Below, in pieces: positions 31,051 to 39,209 of a DNA stretch of 64,000 nucleotides. The stretch covers positions 4,116,001-4,180,000 of the forward strand of contig NZ_CP029193.1 in NCBI RefSeq assembly GCF_008642355.1. The letters run 5' to 3'. Position 1 is the first letter of the stretch, and each line of letters begins with the position of its first letter. A model generated the notes under the pieces. That model did no database searches and was not told the origin of the DNA. It saw nothing but the letters and a program-made list of their open reading frames with translations. The position numbers and the translations under genes were made by a program. This DNA comes from Streptomyces venezuelae. Its GTDB lineage: Bacteria > Actinomycetota > Actinomycetes > Streptomycetales > Streptomycetaceae.

Positions 31051-31947
31051 ATGGACCAGGCGCCAGGCAGCCCGAAGGAGCCTCAGGGGGCGTCGGGTGT
31101 GCCCTCCTGCTACCGGCACCCGGACCGGGAGACCGGCATCACCTGCACGCGCTGCGAGCGACCCATCTGCCCCGAATGCATGATCAGTGCCTCGGTCGGC
31201 TTCCAGTGCCCCGAGTGCGTCCGCGGCGGTTCGGGCACCGGCCACGCACCGACGGCCAACCAGCCCCGCACGGTCGCGGGCGGCACGGTCGCCGCCGACC
31301 CGCGTTTGGTCACCAAGATCCTTGTCGGGCTGAACCTCGCCCTGTTCCTCGTGCAACTGGCGGTGGGGGACACCTTCACCGACCGCTTCGATCTGCTGGG
31401 CCGGGCCTTCGTCCCGGAGTTCGGCACGGTCGAGGGTGTCGCCGAGGGGCAGTGGTACCGCCTGGTGACGGCGATGTTCCTGCACAGCAGCTACATGCAC
31501 ATCGCGTTCAACATGCTCAGCCTGTGGTGGATCGGCGGTCCGCTGGAGGCCGCGCTCGGCCGCGTCCGCTACCTCGCGCTCTATGCGGCGTCGGGCCTCG
31601 CCGGCAGCGCGCTGACGTATCTCCTCGCGGAGCCGAACCAGCCCTCGGTCGGAGCGTCCGGCGCCATCTTCGGCCTGTTCGGTGCGACCGCCATCCTGAT
31701 GAAGCGGCTCAACTACGACATGCGGCCGGTCATCGCGCTCCTGGCGATCAACATGGCGATCACCATCTGGTGGCCCAACATCGCGTGGCAGGCGCACGTC
31801 GGCGGGCTCGTCGGCGGTCTCATCGTCGGTTACGCGATGGTGCACGCGCCCCGCGAGCGGCGGAGCCTCATCCAGTACGGCAGCTGTGCGCTGGTGCTGC
31901 TGGCGACGGTGGTCATGGTCGTCGTGCGGACCGCCGAGCTCACCTGA
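31051..31947 (+). CDS. Rhomboid-family intramembrane serine protease with N-terminal zinc-binding domain
   Basis: 298 residues. The N-terminal 60 residues carry a B-box-like zinc module: Cys20, His23, then CTRC, CPEC and a second CPEC. Six membrane helices follow. The catalytic serine is Ser203 in GASGAIFG and the catalytic histidine His249 in AWQAHVGGLVGG; the oxyanion motif HIAFNM includes His150 and Asn154. It cleaves substrates inside the membrane; the substrate is unknown. The zinc module on the cytoplasmic side is frequent in actinobacterial rhomboids. A DnaA-box cluster lies between this gene and crgA. Confidence 0.93.
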   Translation: MDQAPGSPKEPQGASGVPSCYRHPDRETGITCTRCERPICPECMISASVGFQCPECVRGGSGTGHAPTANQPRTVAGGTVAADPRLVTKILVGLNLALFLVQLAVGDTFTDRFDLLGRAFVPEFGTVEGVAEGQWYRLVTAMFLHSSYMHIAFNMLSLWWIGGPLEAALGRVRYLALYAASGLAGSALTYLLAEPNQPSVGASGAIFGLFGATAILMKRLNYDMRPVIALLAINMAITIWWPNIAWQAHVGGLVGGLIVGYAMVHAPRERRSLIQYGSCALVLLATVVMVVVRTAELT

Positions 31948-31957
31948 CGTACCGACG

Positions 31958-32156
31958 TTGTCCACAGCGTGTGGCGGATCTTGTGCATGCTGTGGGGAAC
32001 AACCGTGCCCCCTGTCGCTGACCTGGGTTTCCCCAGGAAGGACAAGGGGCGAGCGGCGAACAGAGTTCCGGTCGGCCAGTCACACCGGCGTCAACCGGCC
32101 GAAGGTTATCCACAGATCTTCAGACCTTTTCCCCATGTGGATAGCGCTGTGGATAA
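31958..32156. promoter_or_regulatory. DnaA-box cluster between rhomboid and crgA
   Basis: Four boxes in 200 bp: TTGTCCACA (31958-31966, exact), TTATCCACA (32106-32114), TGTGGATAG (32136-32144, one mismatch from the TTATCCACA type) and TGTGGATAA (32148-32156, exact inverted TTATCCACA). The region lies between convergent genes and so is not an obvious promoter. Origin-proximal DnaA-box clusters that titrate DnaA are known in S. coelicolor (H69, H24, D78); this may correspond to one of them, which I cannot verify here. Confidence 0.72.
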
Positions 32157-32189
32157 CTCAGGGCAGGGCTTGCGCTCGGCCGGGGAAGG

Positions 32190-32447
32190 CTACTTCCACT
32201 GGGTGGAGACACCGAACCCCGCGGCGATGAAGCCGAAGCCCACCACGATGTTCCAGTTGCCCAGCGGATCGATCGGCAGCTTCCCGTCCGTGACGTAGAA
32301 GACGACGATCCAGGCGAGACCGATGAGGAACAGCGCCAACATCACCGGAGCCACCCAGCTGCGGTTGGTCAGCTTGATGTTCGTCGCCTTCTTCGCGGGC
32401 GGCGGCGTGTAGTCGTCTGCCTTCTTGCGGATACGTGACTTCGGCAC
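32190..32447 (-). CDS. crgA: Cell division protein CrgA
   Basis: 85 residues. The basic cytoplasmic start [17 protein letters not shown] is followed by two membrane helices (about residues 31-52 and 63-81) and the ending FGVSTQWK. CrgA coordinates FtsZ-ring assembly and septation in aerial hyphae. The GTG at 32445-32447 is used, with AGGAGAG upstream; this matches the family length (84 in S. coelicolor, from memory). The frame is open further upstream but not conserved-looking. It is divergent from the DUF881 gene. Confidence 0.96.
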   Translation of the reverse strand: MPKSRIRKKADDYTPPPAKKATNIKLTNRSWVAPVMLALFLIGLAWIVVFYVTDGKLPIDPLGNWNIVVGFGFIAAGFGVSTQWK

Positions 32448-32589
32448 GAGGGTCTCTCCTGTCGATGCGCTGCGTGGCCGCGCAGGTAACTGTTGTCTGG
32501 CGCCGGGCGGGACGTCACGGGGAGCTGAAGCCTCCCCCGGGCGTCCGTTAGCGTAGTGCTTCCGCGGCGTCGAAGGAGATAAGGGTACG

Positions 32590-33360
32590 TTGAGCAATTC
32601 TGCCGACTCCCACAAAGGCCCCGTTCGTCGCCCCCGATGGCGTCCGGTTCGGGTGCTTACGGGTGCTGTTTTCGCTCTCGCCGGGCTGATCTTCTTCACC
32701 AGTTTCAACACGGCCAAGGGCACCAACATTCGTACCGACGCCTCACTGCTGAAACTCTCGGACCTGATTCAGGAGCGCAGCCACAAGAACGGCGCCCTCG
32801 ACGAGTCCAACGGCAACCTCCGCGACGACGTCGAATCGCTCGCCCAGCGCGACGGCGGCGGCACCAAGGCGGACGAGGCCCGGCTCGAGGCGCTCGAGGA
32901 GAACGCCGGCACCAAGAAGCTCAAGGGCAAGGCGGTCACGGTCACCCTCGCCGACGCCCCGCCCAACGCCACCGCCAAGCTCCCCGGCTACCCCGAGCCC
33001 CAGCCCAACGACCTGGTCATCCACCAGCAGGACCTCCAGGCCGTGGTCAACGCCCTCTGGAAGGGCGGTGCCAAGGGCATCAAGGTCATGGACCAGCGTC
33101 TGATCTCCACCAGCGCCGTGCGCTGCGTCGGCAACACTCTGATCCTCCAGGGCCGCGTCTACTCCCCGCCGTACAAGGTGACCGCGGTCGGTGACCCCGA
33201 CAAGCTCAGGACCGCCCTCACGGCCTCTCCCGAGATCCAGAACTACATGCTCTACGTCAACGCGTACGGTCTCGGCTGGAAAGTGGACGACGACGGAGCG
33301 GTGACTCTTCCCGGCTACTCGGGCACAGTGGATCTCCACTACGCGAAGCCCGTGGAGTAG
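32590..33360 (+). CDS. DUF881 family protein (YlxX/YlxW-like)
   Basis: 256 residues with a TTG start behind AAGGAG. One N-terminal membrane helix ([19 protein letters not shown]) is followed by an extracellular coiled-coil segment (about 50-110) and the DUF881 domain: [32 protein letters not shown] and [20 protein letters not shown]. Related proteins lie in division gene clusters in Gram-positive bacteria. Exact function unknown. Its position between crgA and the sortases suggests an envelope or division role. Confidence 0.88.
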   Translation: MSNSADSHKGPVRRPRWRPVRVLTGAVFALAGLIFFTSFNTAKGTNIRTDASLLKLSDLIQERSHKNGALDESNGNLRDDVESLAQRDGGGTKADEARLEALEENAGTKKLKGKAVTVTLADAPPNATAKLPGYPEPQPNDLVIHQQDLQAVVNALWKGGAKGIKVMDQRLISTSAVRCVGNTLILQGRVYSPPYKVTAVGDPDKLRTALTASPEIQNYMLYVNAYGLGWKVDDDGAVTLPGYSGTVDLHYAKPVE

Positions 33361-33388
33361 CCGCGAGCAGCCGCACCTGGGGGGACCC

Positions 33389-34084
33389 GTGTCCGTGCGC
33401 GTGCTGGTCAGGACGTTCAGCGAACTGTGCATCACCGTCGGCACGCTGATCGTGCTCTTCGTCGTCTACGTCCTGTTCTGGACCGGCGTGAAGGCCGACA
33501 ACGCGATGGACAGTCAGATCGACGCTCTGCAGGACCGGTGGGCCCAAGGAGCCGTCTCCTCGGGAACGTCCGCCGAGAGCTCTACGGACTCGCCGGACGA
33601 GCCCGCGCCCTACAAAGACGGCAAGGCTTTCGCGGTCATGTACATCCCGCGGTTCGGTTTCACGTGGAACAAGCCCGTGCTCCACGGCACCGGCACCGAC
33701 GTCCTCAAGAAGGGCCTCGGCCACTACGCCTCCACCGCCCGCCTCGGCCAGAAGGGCAACTTCGCCGTGGCGGGCCACCGCCGCACCTACGGCGACCCCT
33801 TCAAGGACTTCCCGGAACTGCGCCCCGGCGACGCCGTGGTCCTCACCGACGGCGCGACCTGGTTCACGTACCGCATCGACAAGAAGCCCTACAAGACGCT
33901 CCCCGGCGACATCGGCGTCATTGACCCCGTGCCGCGCAAGTCCGGCTACGACGGGCCGGGCCGTTACCTCACCCTTACGACCTGTGAACCAGAGTGGGGC
34001 CACAGTCACCGGCTGATCGTCTGGGCGCATCTGGACGCGACCCAGCCCGTGGAGGCCGGGAAACCGGAGGCACTGCGCCGTTAG
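33389..34084 (+). CDS. Class E sortase (first of three)
   Basis: 231 residues. An N-terminal membrane helix (residues 12-32) is followed by the sortase beta-barrel with His130 (NFAVAGHRRTYG), Cys199 (LTLTTCEPE) and Arg208. Class E sortases recognise LAXTG-type signals and attach proteins such as long chaplins to peptidoglycan; S. coelicolor has two adjacent ones. This gene starts 28 bases after the DUF881 stop. It contains GTTTCACGTGGAAC (33657-33670), one mismatch from parS, probably incidental. Confidence 0.92.
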   Translation: MSVRVLVRTFSELCITVGTLIVLFVVYVLFWTGVKADNAMDSQIDALQDRWAQGAVSSGTSAESSTDSPDEPAPYKDGKAFAVMYIPRFGFTWNKPVLHGTGTDVLKKGLGHYASTARLGQKGNFAVAGHRRTYGDPFKDFPELRPGDAVVLTDGATWFTYRIDKKPYKTLPGDIGVIDPVPRKSGYDGPGRYLTLTTCEPEWGHSHRLIVWAHLDATQPVEAGKPEALRR

Positions 34085-34136
34085 TCTGGTGCGGTACGGC
34101 GAGGGAGGCCTGGCCGTACGCGACGGAAGGGACGGC

Positions 34137-34298
34137 ATGTACGGCTGGATCTGGCGGCATCTGCCGGGAAACGCATGGGTGAGGGCACTGATTTCCCTGG
34201 TGCTCGTCCTCGCGGTGGTCTATGTGCTGTTCCAGTACGTCTTCCCCTGGGCGGAGCCCCTGCTGCCCTTCAACGACGTCACGGTGGACGGCCAGTGA
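34137..34298 (+). CDS. Small single-pass membrane protein
   Basis: 53 residues: MYGWIWRHLPGNAWVRALIS, then LVLVLAVVYVLFQYVFPWAEPLLPFNDVTVDGQ. One helix is flanked by aromatic residues. ATG at 34137, preceded by GGAAGGGA; its stop overlaps the next start as GTGA. A conserved-looking companion of the sortase/pabA block with no known function. Confidence 0.82.
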   Translation: MYGWIWRHLPGNAWVRALISLVLVLAVVYVLFQYVFPWAEPLLPFNDVTVDGQ

Positions 34299-34954
34299 GC
34301 GCCGTCGGCGGCATGAGCCGCAGCCGCATCCTCGTCGTGGACAACTACGACAGCTTCGTCTTCAACCTCGTCCAGTACCTGTACCAGCTGGGCGCCGAGT
34401 GCGAGGTGCTGCGCAACGACGAGGTCGAGCTGCGGCACGCGCAGGACGGCTTCGACGGCGTGCTGCTCTCGCCGGGTCCCGGCACCCCGGAACAGGCGGG
34501 CGTCTGCGTCGAGATGGTGCGCCACTGCGCCGCGACCGGCGTGCCCGTCTTCGGCGTCTGCCTCGGCATGCAGTCCATGGCGGTGGCGTACGGCGGCGTC
34601 GTGGACCGTGCTCCCGAGCTCCTGCACGGCAAGACCTCACTCGTCCGGCACGAGGGCAAGGGCGTCTTCGCCGGCCTCCCGTCCCCGTTCACCGCGACCC
34701 GCTACCACTCGCTCGCCGCCGAGCCCGCCACCGTCCCGGCCGACCTGGAGGTCACCGCGCGCACGGAGGACGGCATCATCATGGGCCTGCGCCACCGGGA
34801 ACTCGCGGTCGAGGGCGTCCAGTTCCATCCGGAGTCCGTGCTCACCGAGCACGGCCACCTCATGCTGGCCAACTGGCTGGCGGAGTGCGGGGACACCGGC
34901 GCCATCGCCCGATCGAGCGGGCTCGCCCCGGTGGTGGGCAGGGCCACGGCGTGA
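34295..34954 (+). CDS. pabA: Aminodeoxychorismate/anthranilate synthase glutamine amidotransferase subunit
   Basis: About 219 residues. Class I glutamine amidotransferase that supplies ammonia to the chorismate-amination partner, for folate or tryptophan. It starts ILVVDNYDSFVFNLVQYL and has LSPGPGTP, the nucleophile Cys in FGVCLGMQ, and the HxE pair in VQFHPESV. GTG at 34295 overlaps the previous stop; an ATG at 34313 is an alternative. The partner synthase is not in the window. The stop overlaps the next GTG. It sits inside the sortase block in a 4-gene overlapping chain, a context unrelated to its chemistry. Confidence 0.9.
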   Translation: MSAVGGMSRSRILVVDNYDSFVFNLVQYLYQLGAECEVLRNDEVELRHAQDGFDGVLLSPGPGTPEQAGVCVEMVRHCAATGVPVFGVCLGMQSMAVAYGGVVDRAPELLHGKTSLVRHEGKGVFAGLPSPFTATRYHSLAAEPATVPADLEVTARTEDGIIMGLRHRELAVEGVQFHPESVLTEHGHLMLANWLAECGDTGAIARSSGLAPVVGRATA

Positions 34955-36168
34955 CGGCCCTGCGCCCCGAGCGCGACTCCTCCGGAGCCCCGTACGACGC
35001 GAACGACGCGTACGGGGAGGACGGTGCGCTCGAGGCGGCGGTCGATCACCTGGAGGACCCCCTGACGGACCCGTTGCCGGGGCAGCACCCCTCGCCGTGG
35101 TTCCGCAGCGGCAGCGCGGAGCAGGAACGGCGGACGCCGACGGGGCAGCAAGCCCCCACTGAGACACCGGCACCCCCGGAGCCGCAGGCACAAGAGTGGC
35201 AGCAGGAGCCGCCGCAGGCCCCGGAGCCCACGTACGAGCAGCTGTACGGCGCCTACGCCCCGGAACAGCCCACTCGCGTGCCCGACGACGAGACCATGGG
35301 CCTGCGCACCGCCGACACGCGGCGAATAGCACAGGCAGCCCCCACCCAGCCAGGCCCTACACCGCCGACCCCCACCGAAGGCCGGGCCGCCCGCCGCAAG
35401 GCCGCCAAGAAGGGCGGCACGCGCCCCACGGCGACCCGTCCGGGCGGCGCCCCCCTGTCCCGCGTAGAGGCCCGCCGCGCGGAGCGTGCCCGCAGGCCTT
35501 CACCGGGCGCGGTGATCAGCCGGGGACTCGGCGAAGTCTTCATCACGGTCGGCGTCCTGATGCTGCTCTTCGTCACGTACCAGCTCTGGTGGACGAACAT
35601 CCGTGCCCAGCAGCAGGCCGACGGAGCCGCGCACGACCTCCAGGAGAGCTGGGCGGAGGGCAAGGGCAAGCCCGGCAGCTTCGAGCCAGGACAGGGATTC
35701 GCGCTCCTCCACATTCCGCGCCTGGACGTCGTCGTGCCGGTCGCCGAGGGCATCGACAAGCAGAAGGTCCTCGACCGCGGCATGGTCGGCCACTACAACG
35801 AAGGCGCCACCAAGACCGCGATGCCGGAGGCCAAGAAGGGCAACTTCGCGGTCGCGGGCCACCGCAACACGCACGGTGAGCCGTTCCGCTACATCAACCG
35901 CCTGGAGCCGGGCGACCCGATCGTCGTGGAGACGCAGGACACGTACTTCGTCTACAAGATGGCGAGCATCCTGCCGCAGACCGCGCCCAGCAACACGAGC
36001 GTGATCGGCCCCGTCCCGCCGGGTTCGGGCTTCACCAAACCCGGCCGGTACATCACACTGACCACCTGTACCCCGGAATTCACGAGTAAGTATCGAATGA
36101 TCGTCTGGGGCAAGATGGTCGAGGAGCGACCGCGCGACAAGGGCAAACCGAGCGCGCTCGTGAACTAG
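34951..36168 (+). CDS. Class E sortase with a long N-terminal extension (second of three)
   Basis: 405 residues. The first 185 or so are a disordered Pro/Glu/Gln-rich cytoplasmic region ending in a basic stretch (RRAERARRPSPG). One membrane helix follows (EVFITVGVLMLLFVTYQLWW), then the sortase domain with His304, Cys373 ([10 protein letters not shown]) and Arg382. GTG start at 34951 overlaps the pabA stop. The extension is roughly 150 residues longer than in the flanking paralogues and could localise the enzyme; that is inference. Confidence 0.92.
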   Translation: MTALRPERDSSGAPYDANDAYGEDGALEAAVDHLEDPLTDPLPGQHPSPWFRSGSAEQERRTPTGQQAPTETPAPPEPQAQEWQQEPPQAPEPTYEQLYGAYAPEQPTRVPDDETMGLRTADTRRIAQAAPTQPGPTPPTPTEGRAARRKAAKKGGTRPTATRPGGAPLSRVEARRAERARRPSPGAVISRGLGEVFITVGVLMLLFVTYQLWWTNIRAQQQADGAAHDLQESWAEGKGKPGSFEPGQGFALLHIPRLDVVVPVAEGIDKQKVLDRGMVGHYNEGATKTAMPEAKKGNFAVAGHRNTHGEPFRYINRLEPGDPIVVETQDTYFVYKMASILPQTAPSNTSVIGPVPPGSGFTKPGRYITLTTCTPEFTSKYRMIVWGKMVEERPRDKGKPSALVN

Positions 36169-36192
36169 AACGGTGAGAACGGGGCGGAACCA

Positions 36193-36927
36193 GTGGCAGC
36201 CACGACCGATGACGAGAAGCAGGACGAGGCGCCCGCGTCGGCCCCCACACCACGGCGCCGCGGCCGCGGCCCCATCGCCACGGCGGTCAGCGTCTTCGGT
36301 GAACTCCTCATCACCGCGGGCCTCGTGCTCGGGCTCTTCGTCGTCTACTCCCTGTGGTGGACGAACGTCATAGCGGACCGCGAGGCGCACAAGCAGGGCA
36401 ACCGCGTGCGCGACCACTGGGCGGCGGGGCCCGGCTCCATCGACACCAAGGACGGCATCGGGTTCCTGCACGTACCCGCGATGGGCAACGGCGAGGTGCT
36501 GGTCAAGGCGGGCACGAGCCACAAGATCCTCAACGACGGCGTGGCCGGTTACTACAAGGACCCCATCAAGTCGGCGCTGCCCGAGGACAAGCAGGGCAAC
36601 TTCACGCTGGCCGCGCACCGCGACGGACACGGCGCGAAGTTCCACAAGATCGACAAGATCGACAAGGGCGACGCGATCGTCTTCGAGTCCCGGGACAAGT
36701 GGTACATCTACAAGGTGTACGCGAAGCTCCCCGAGACCTCGAAGTACAACGTGAAGGTCCTGAACCCCGTGCCCAAGGAATCGGGCGCGAAGAAGCCGGG
36801 CCGCTACATCACACTCACGACCTGCACGCCCGTCTACACGTCCCGCTACCGGTACGTCGTGTGGGGCGAGCTGGAACGCATCGAGAAGGTCGACAGCAAG
36901 CGGACACCTCCGGCGGAGCTGAAGTAA
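36193..36927 (+). CDS. Class E sortase (third of three)
   Basis: 244 residues. Short cytoplasmic start, one membrane helix (residues 34-55), then the barrel with His142 ([10 protein letters not shown]), Cys211 ([10 protein letters not shown]) and Arg218 or Arg220. The family VAGH motif has become LAAH. GTG start at 36193, 24 bases after the previous sortase. A perfect 20-bp hairpin terminator follows. Confidence 0.91.
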   Translation: MAATTDDEKQDEAPASAPTPRRRGRGPIATAVSVFGELLITAGLVLGLFVVYSLWWTNVIADREAHKQGNRVRDHWAAGPGSIDTKDGIGFLHVPAMGNGEVLVKAGTSHKILNDGVAGYYKDPIKSALPEDKQGNFTLAAHRDGHGAKFHKIDKIDKGDAIVFESRDKWYIYKVYAKLPETSKYNVKVLNPVPKESGAKKPGRYITLTTCTPVYTSRYRYVVWGELERIEKVDSKRTPPAELK

Positions 36928-36949
36928 CCCGGGCGAGCTCGGCGACAAC

Positions 36950-36990
36950 GGAGAAGCCCCGGTACCGCTCAGCGGTACCGGGGCTTCTCC
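36950..36990. terminator. Bidirectional terminator between sortase and kinase genes
   Basis: The arms 36950-36969 and 36971-36990 are perfectly complementary (GGAGAAGCCCCGGTACCGCT and its complement). It serves two convergent operons. Confidence 0.93.
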
Positions 36991-37013
36991 GTGTGCGTTG
37001 CGTGCGGGTCAGA

Positions 37014-39041
37014 TCAGTCCCACCAGCGGTCGTCCCGGTGGCCGTTGTTGCCGCTGGTCAGGCCGCCGATGCCGCCGATGCCGCCGCCGTCCCCGCCGCC
37101 GATGCCGTTGTCTCCGCCGCCGCCCGCGGTGGTCAGGTTGATCGCCGTGCCGGGCTTCGCCTTCTCGCCGGCGTTGGGCTGGGACAGGACCACCAGGGCG
37201 TCGTCGTCCTGCGGACCCGTGATGGTGCCGACGCTCAGCCCCGCGTCCTCGATGGCCTTGCGCGCGTCCTTCAGCTTCTGGCCGGTGAGAGGCGGGACCG
37301 TGGCCTCCTCTTCCTCCGCCGCCTTGGCGACCTGGACGTTCACCGTGGAGCCGGAGTCGGCGGGCGTACCGGCCGCGGGCGTGGTCTTGATGACCTTGCC
37401 CTCCTCGACGTCCTCACTGGCGACGTCCTGGCGGGCGGGCGTGAAGCCGTTGTCCGTGATCTGCTTCGCGGCCGCTTCGTAGTCGAGGCCTGTGACGTCC
37501 GGGACGGTCTGCTGCTTCTTCTCCTTGGCGACGGTGAGCGTGATCGTCTCGCTCTTCTCGGCCTTGGAGTCGCCCGCGGGGTCCTGACGGATGACCTTGC
37601 CGGGGGTCCGGTCGGACTCCTCGGTCGCCTTCTCGATGTTGGTGAAGCCCTTGTCCTCGAGCTGGCTCTTGGCCTCCTGGAAGCTGAGACCCTGCACGTC
37701 CGGGACGGAGATCTTCGGGGTGCCCGTCGAGACGGTCACCGAGATGGTCTCGCCCTTCTTCATCTCGGCGTTCACCCCGGGCTCCTGACTGCAGACCTCG
37801 CCCTTCGGGAACTTGGCGCACGCCTTGCGCTCGCCGACCTCAAACTTCAGGCCGACGTTCGTGGCCGACTCCTTGGCCTCGCTCTCGGTCTCGCCGATGA
37901 GCTTGGGAGCCTTCATCGTCCCGTCGTTCCCGCCGTCGTCGCCGAAGACGGACTTGCCGATGAGGATCGCGCCGACCAGGACCAGGATGCCGGCGAGGAC
38001 GAGCAGCCACGTCGAGACGTTGCTCTTCTTCTGCCGGCGGCCGCGGCCCTCGTCGTAGCCGTAGCCCCCGTCGTCCGGGTTGACCGGCGGGAGCATGGAG
38101 GTCTGGCCGCCGCCGTTCTGCGGGCGGAGCATGGCGGTCTGCTGGTCGTCGGGGTGACCGCCGTAACCGACCGCCCCCATGGCGGCGGTGGCCGCGACGG
38201 GCTGGCCGTCCAGACAGGCCTCGATGTCGGCGCGCATCTCGTCGGCCGACTGGTAGCGGTAGTCCGGGTCCTTGGTGAGGGCCTTCAGGACGATGGCGTC
38301 CATCTCCGGCGTGATCTCGCCGTCGAAGACGCTCGGGGCCTGCGGCTCCTCACGTACGTGCTGATAGGCCACGGCGACCGGGGAATCGCCCACGAACGGC
38401 GGCCGGACGGTGAGCAGCTCGTAGAGGAGACAGCCGGTGGAGTAGAGGTCGGAGCGGGCGTCGACCTGCTCGCCCTTGGCCTGCTCGGGCGAGAGGTACT
38501 GCGCGGTGCCGATGACCGCGGCGGTCTGCGTCATCGTCATGCCGGACTCGCCCATGGCGCGGGCGATGCCGAAGTCCATGACCTTGACCTGGCCGTTGCG
38601 CGTCAGCATGACGTTCGCCGGCTTGATGTCGCGGTGGACGATGCCGTTGCGGTGCGAGTACTCGAGGGCCTGGAGGATGCCGATCGTCATCTCCATGGCC
38701 CGCTCGGGCAGCAGCTTGCGGCCGGAGTGCAGGAGCTCACGCAGCGTGGAGCCGTCGACGTACTCCATGACGATGTACGGGATCGAGACCCCGTCCACGT
38801 AGTCCTCGCCGGTGTCGTAGACCGCGACGATCGCCGGGTGGTTCAGCGAGGCGGCCGACTGGGCCTCCCGGCGGAACCGGGCCTGGAAGGACGGGTCGCG
38901 TGCGAGGTCCACCCGCAGCGTCTTCACCGCCACGGTGCGGCCGAGCCGGGTGTCGTGCGCGAGGTACACCTCGGCCATGCCACCACGGCCGAGCACCTGG
39001 CCCAGCTCGTACCGGCCGCCGAGGCGACGCGGCTCTTCCAT
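37014..39041 (-). CDS. pknB: PASTA-domain Ser/Thr protein kinase (PknB type)
   Basis: 675 residues from the ATG at 39039-39041. Kinase domain about 11-275: Gly loop LGRGGMAEVY, Lys40, HRDIKPAN with Asp138, DFG at 156-158. Residues 280-340 form the juxtamembrane linker and 344-363 the membrane helix. Four extracellular PASTA domains follow at about 376-438, 443-506, 511-573 and 580-638; they bind muropeptides or lipid II in this family. The first PASTA carries two cysteines (408 and 417) that could form a disulfide. The end is a Gly-rich tail. It is the last gene of the fhaA-fhaB-PP2C-SEDS-PBP-kinase cluster and should control cell-wall synthesis at tips and septa. Confidence 0.96.
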   Translation of the reverse strand: MEEPRRLGGRYELGQVLGRGGMAEVYLAHDTRLGRTVAVKTLRVDLARDPSFQARFRREAQSAASLNHPAIVAVYDTGEDYVDGVSIPYIVMEYVDGSTLRELLHSGRKLLPERAMEMTIGILQALEYSHRNGIVHRDIKPANVMLTRNGQVKVMDFGIARAMGESGMTMTQTAAVIGTAQYLSPEQAKGEQVDARSDLYSTGCLLYELLTVRPPFVGDSPVAVAYQHVREEPQAPSVFDGEITPEMDAIVLKALTKDPDYRYQSADEMRADIEACLDGQPVAATAAMGAVGYGGHPDDQQTAMLRPQNGGGQTSMLPPVNPDDGGYGYDEGRGRRQKKSNVSTWLLVLAGILVLVGAILIGKSVFGDDGGNDGTMKAPKLIGETESEAKESATNVGLKFEVGERKACAKFPKGEVCSQEPGVNAEMKKGETISVTVSTGTPKISVPDVQGLSFQEAKSQLEDKGFTNIEKATEESDRTPGKVIRQDPAGDSKAEKSETITLTVAKEKKQQTVPDVTGLDYEAAAKQITDNGFTPARQDVASEDVEEGKVIKTTPAAGTPADSGSTVNVQVAKAAEEEEATVPPLTGQKLKDARKAIEDAGLSVGTITGPQDDDALVVLSQPNAGEKAKPGTAINLTTAGGGGDNGIGGGDGGGIGGIGGLTSGNNGHRDDRWWD

Positions 39042-39209
39042 AGCTAATCCAGCCCTCTCCGTCGGTCCCGACCGCACCGTTGTGTGGTCCGGCGGTGTGC
39101 TGTCCGGGCATACGGTACCCGGCTCCACTTACGTGACCCGGCCGCGACCGTCACCCGATACCGGACCGGTACCGCAACGTGCACCGATGTGGAGGGGCCG
39201 TGACGGGGG

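Noticed and set aside
33657..33670. GTTTCACGTGGAAC, a parS-like site in the first sortase gene
   Set aside because: One mismatch in a conserved arm, inside coding sequence for Gly-Phe-Thr-Trp-Asn; probably coincidental.
36354..39047. Long plus-strand frame across the PASTA kinase gene
   Set aside because: No domain, biased composition, and full overlap with a certain kinase gene.
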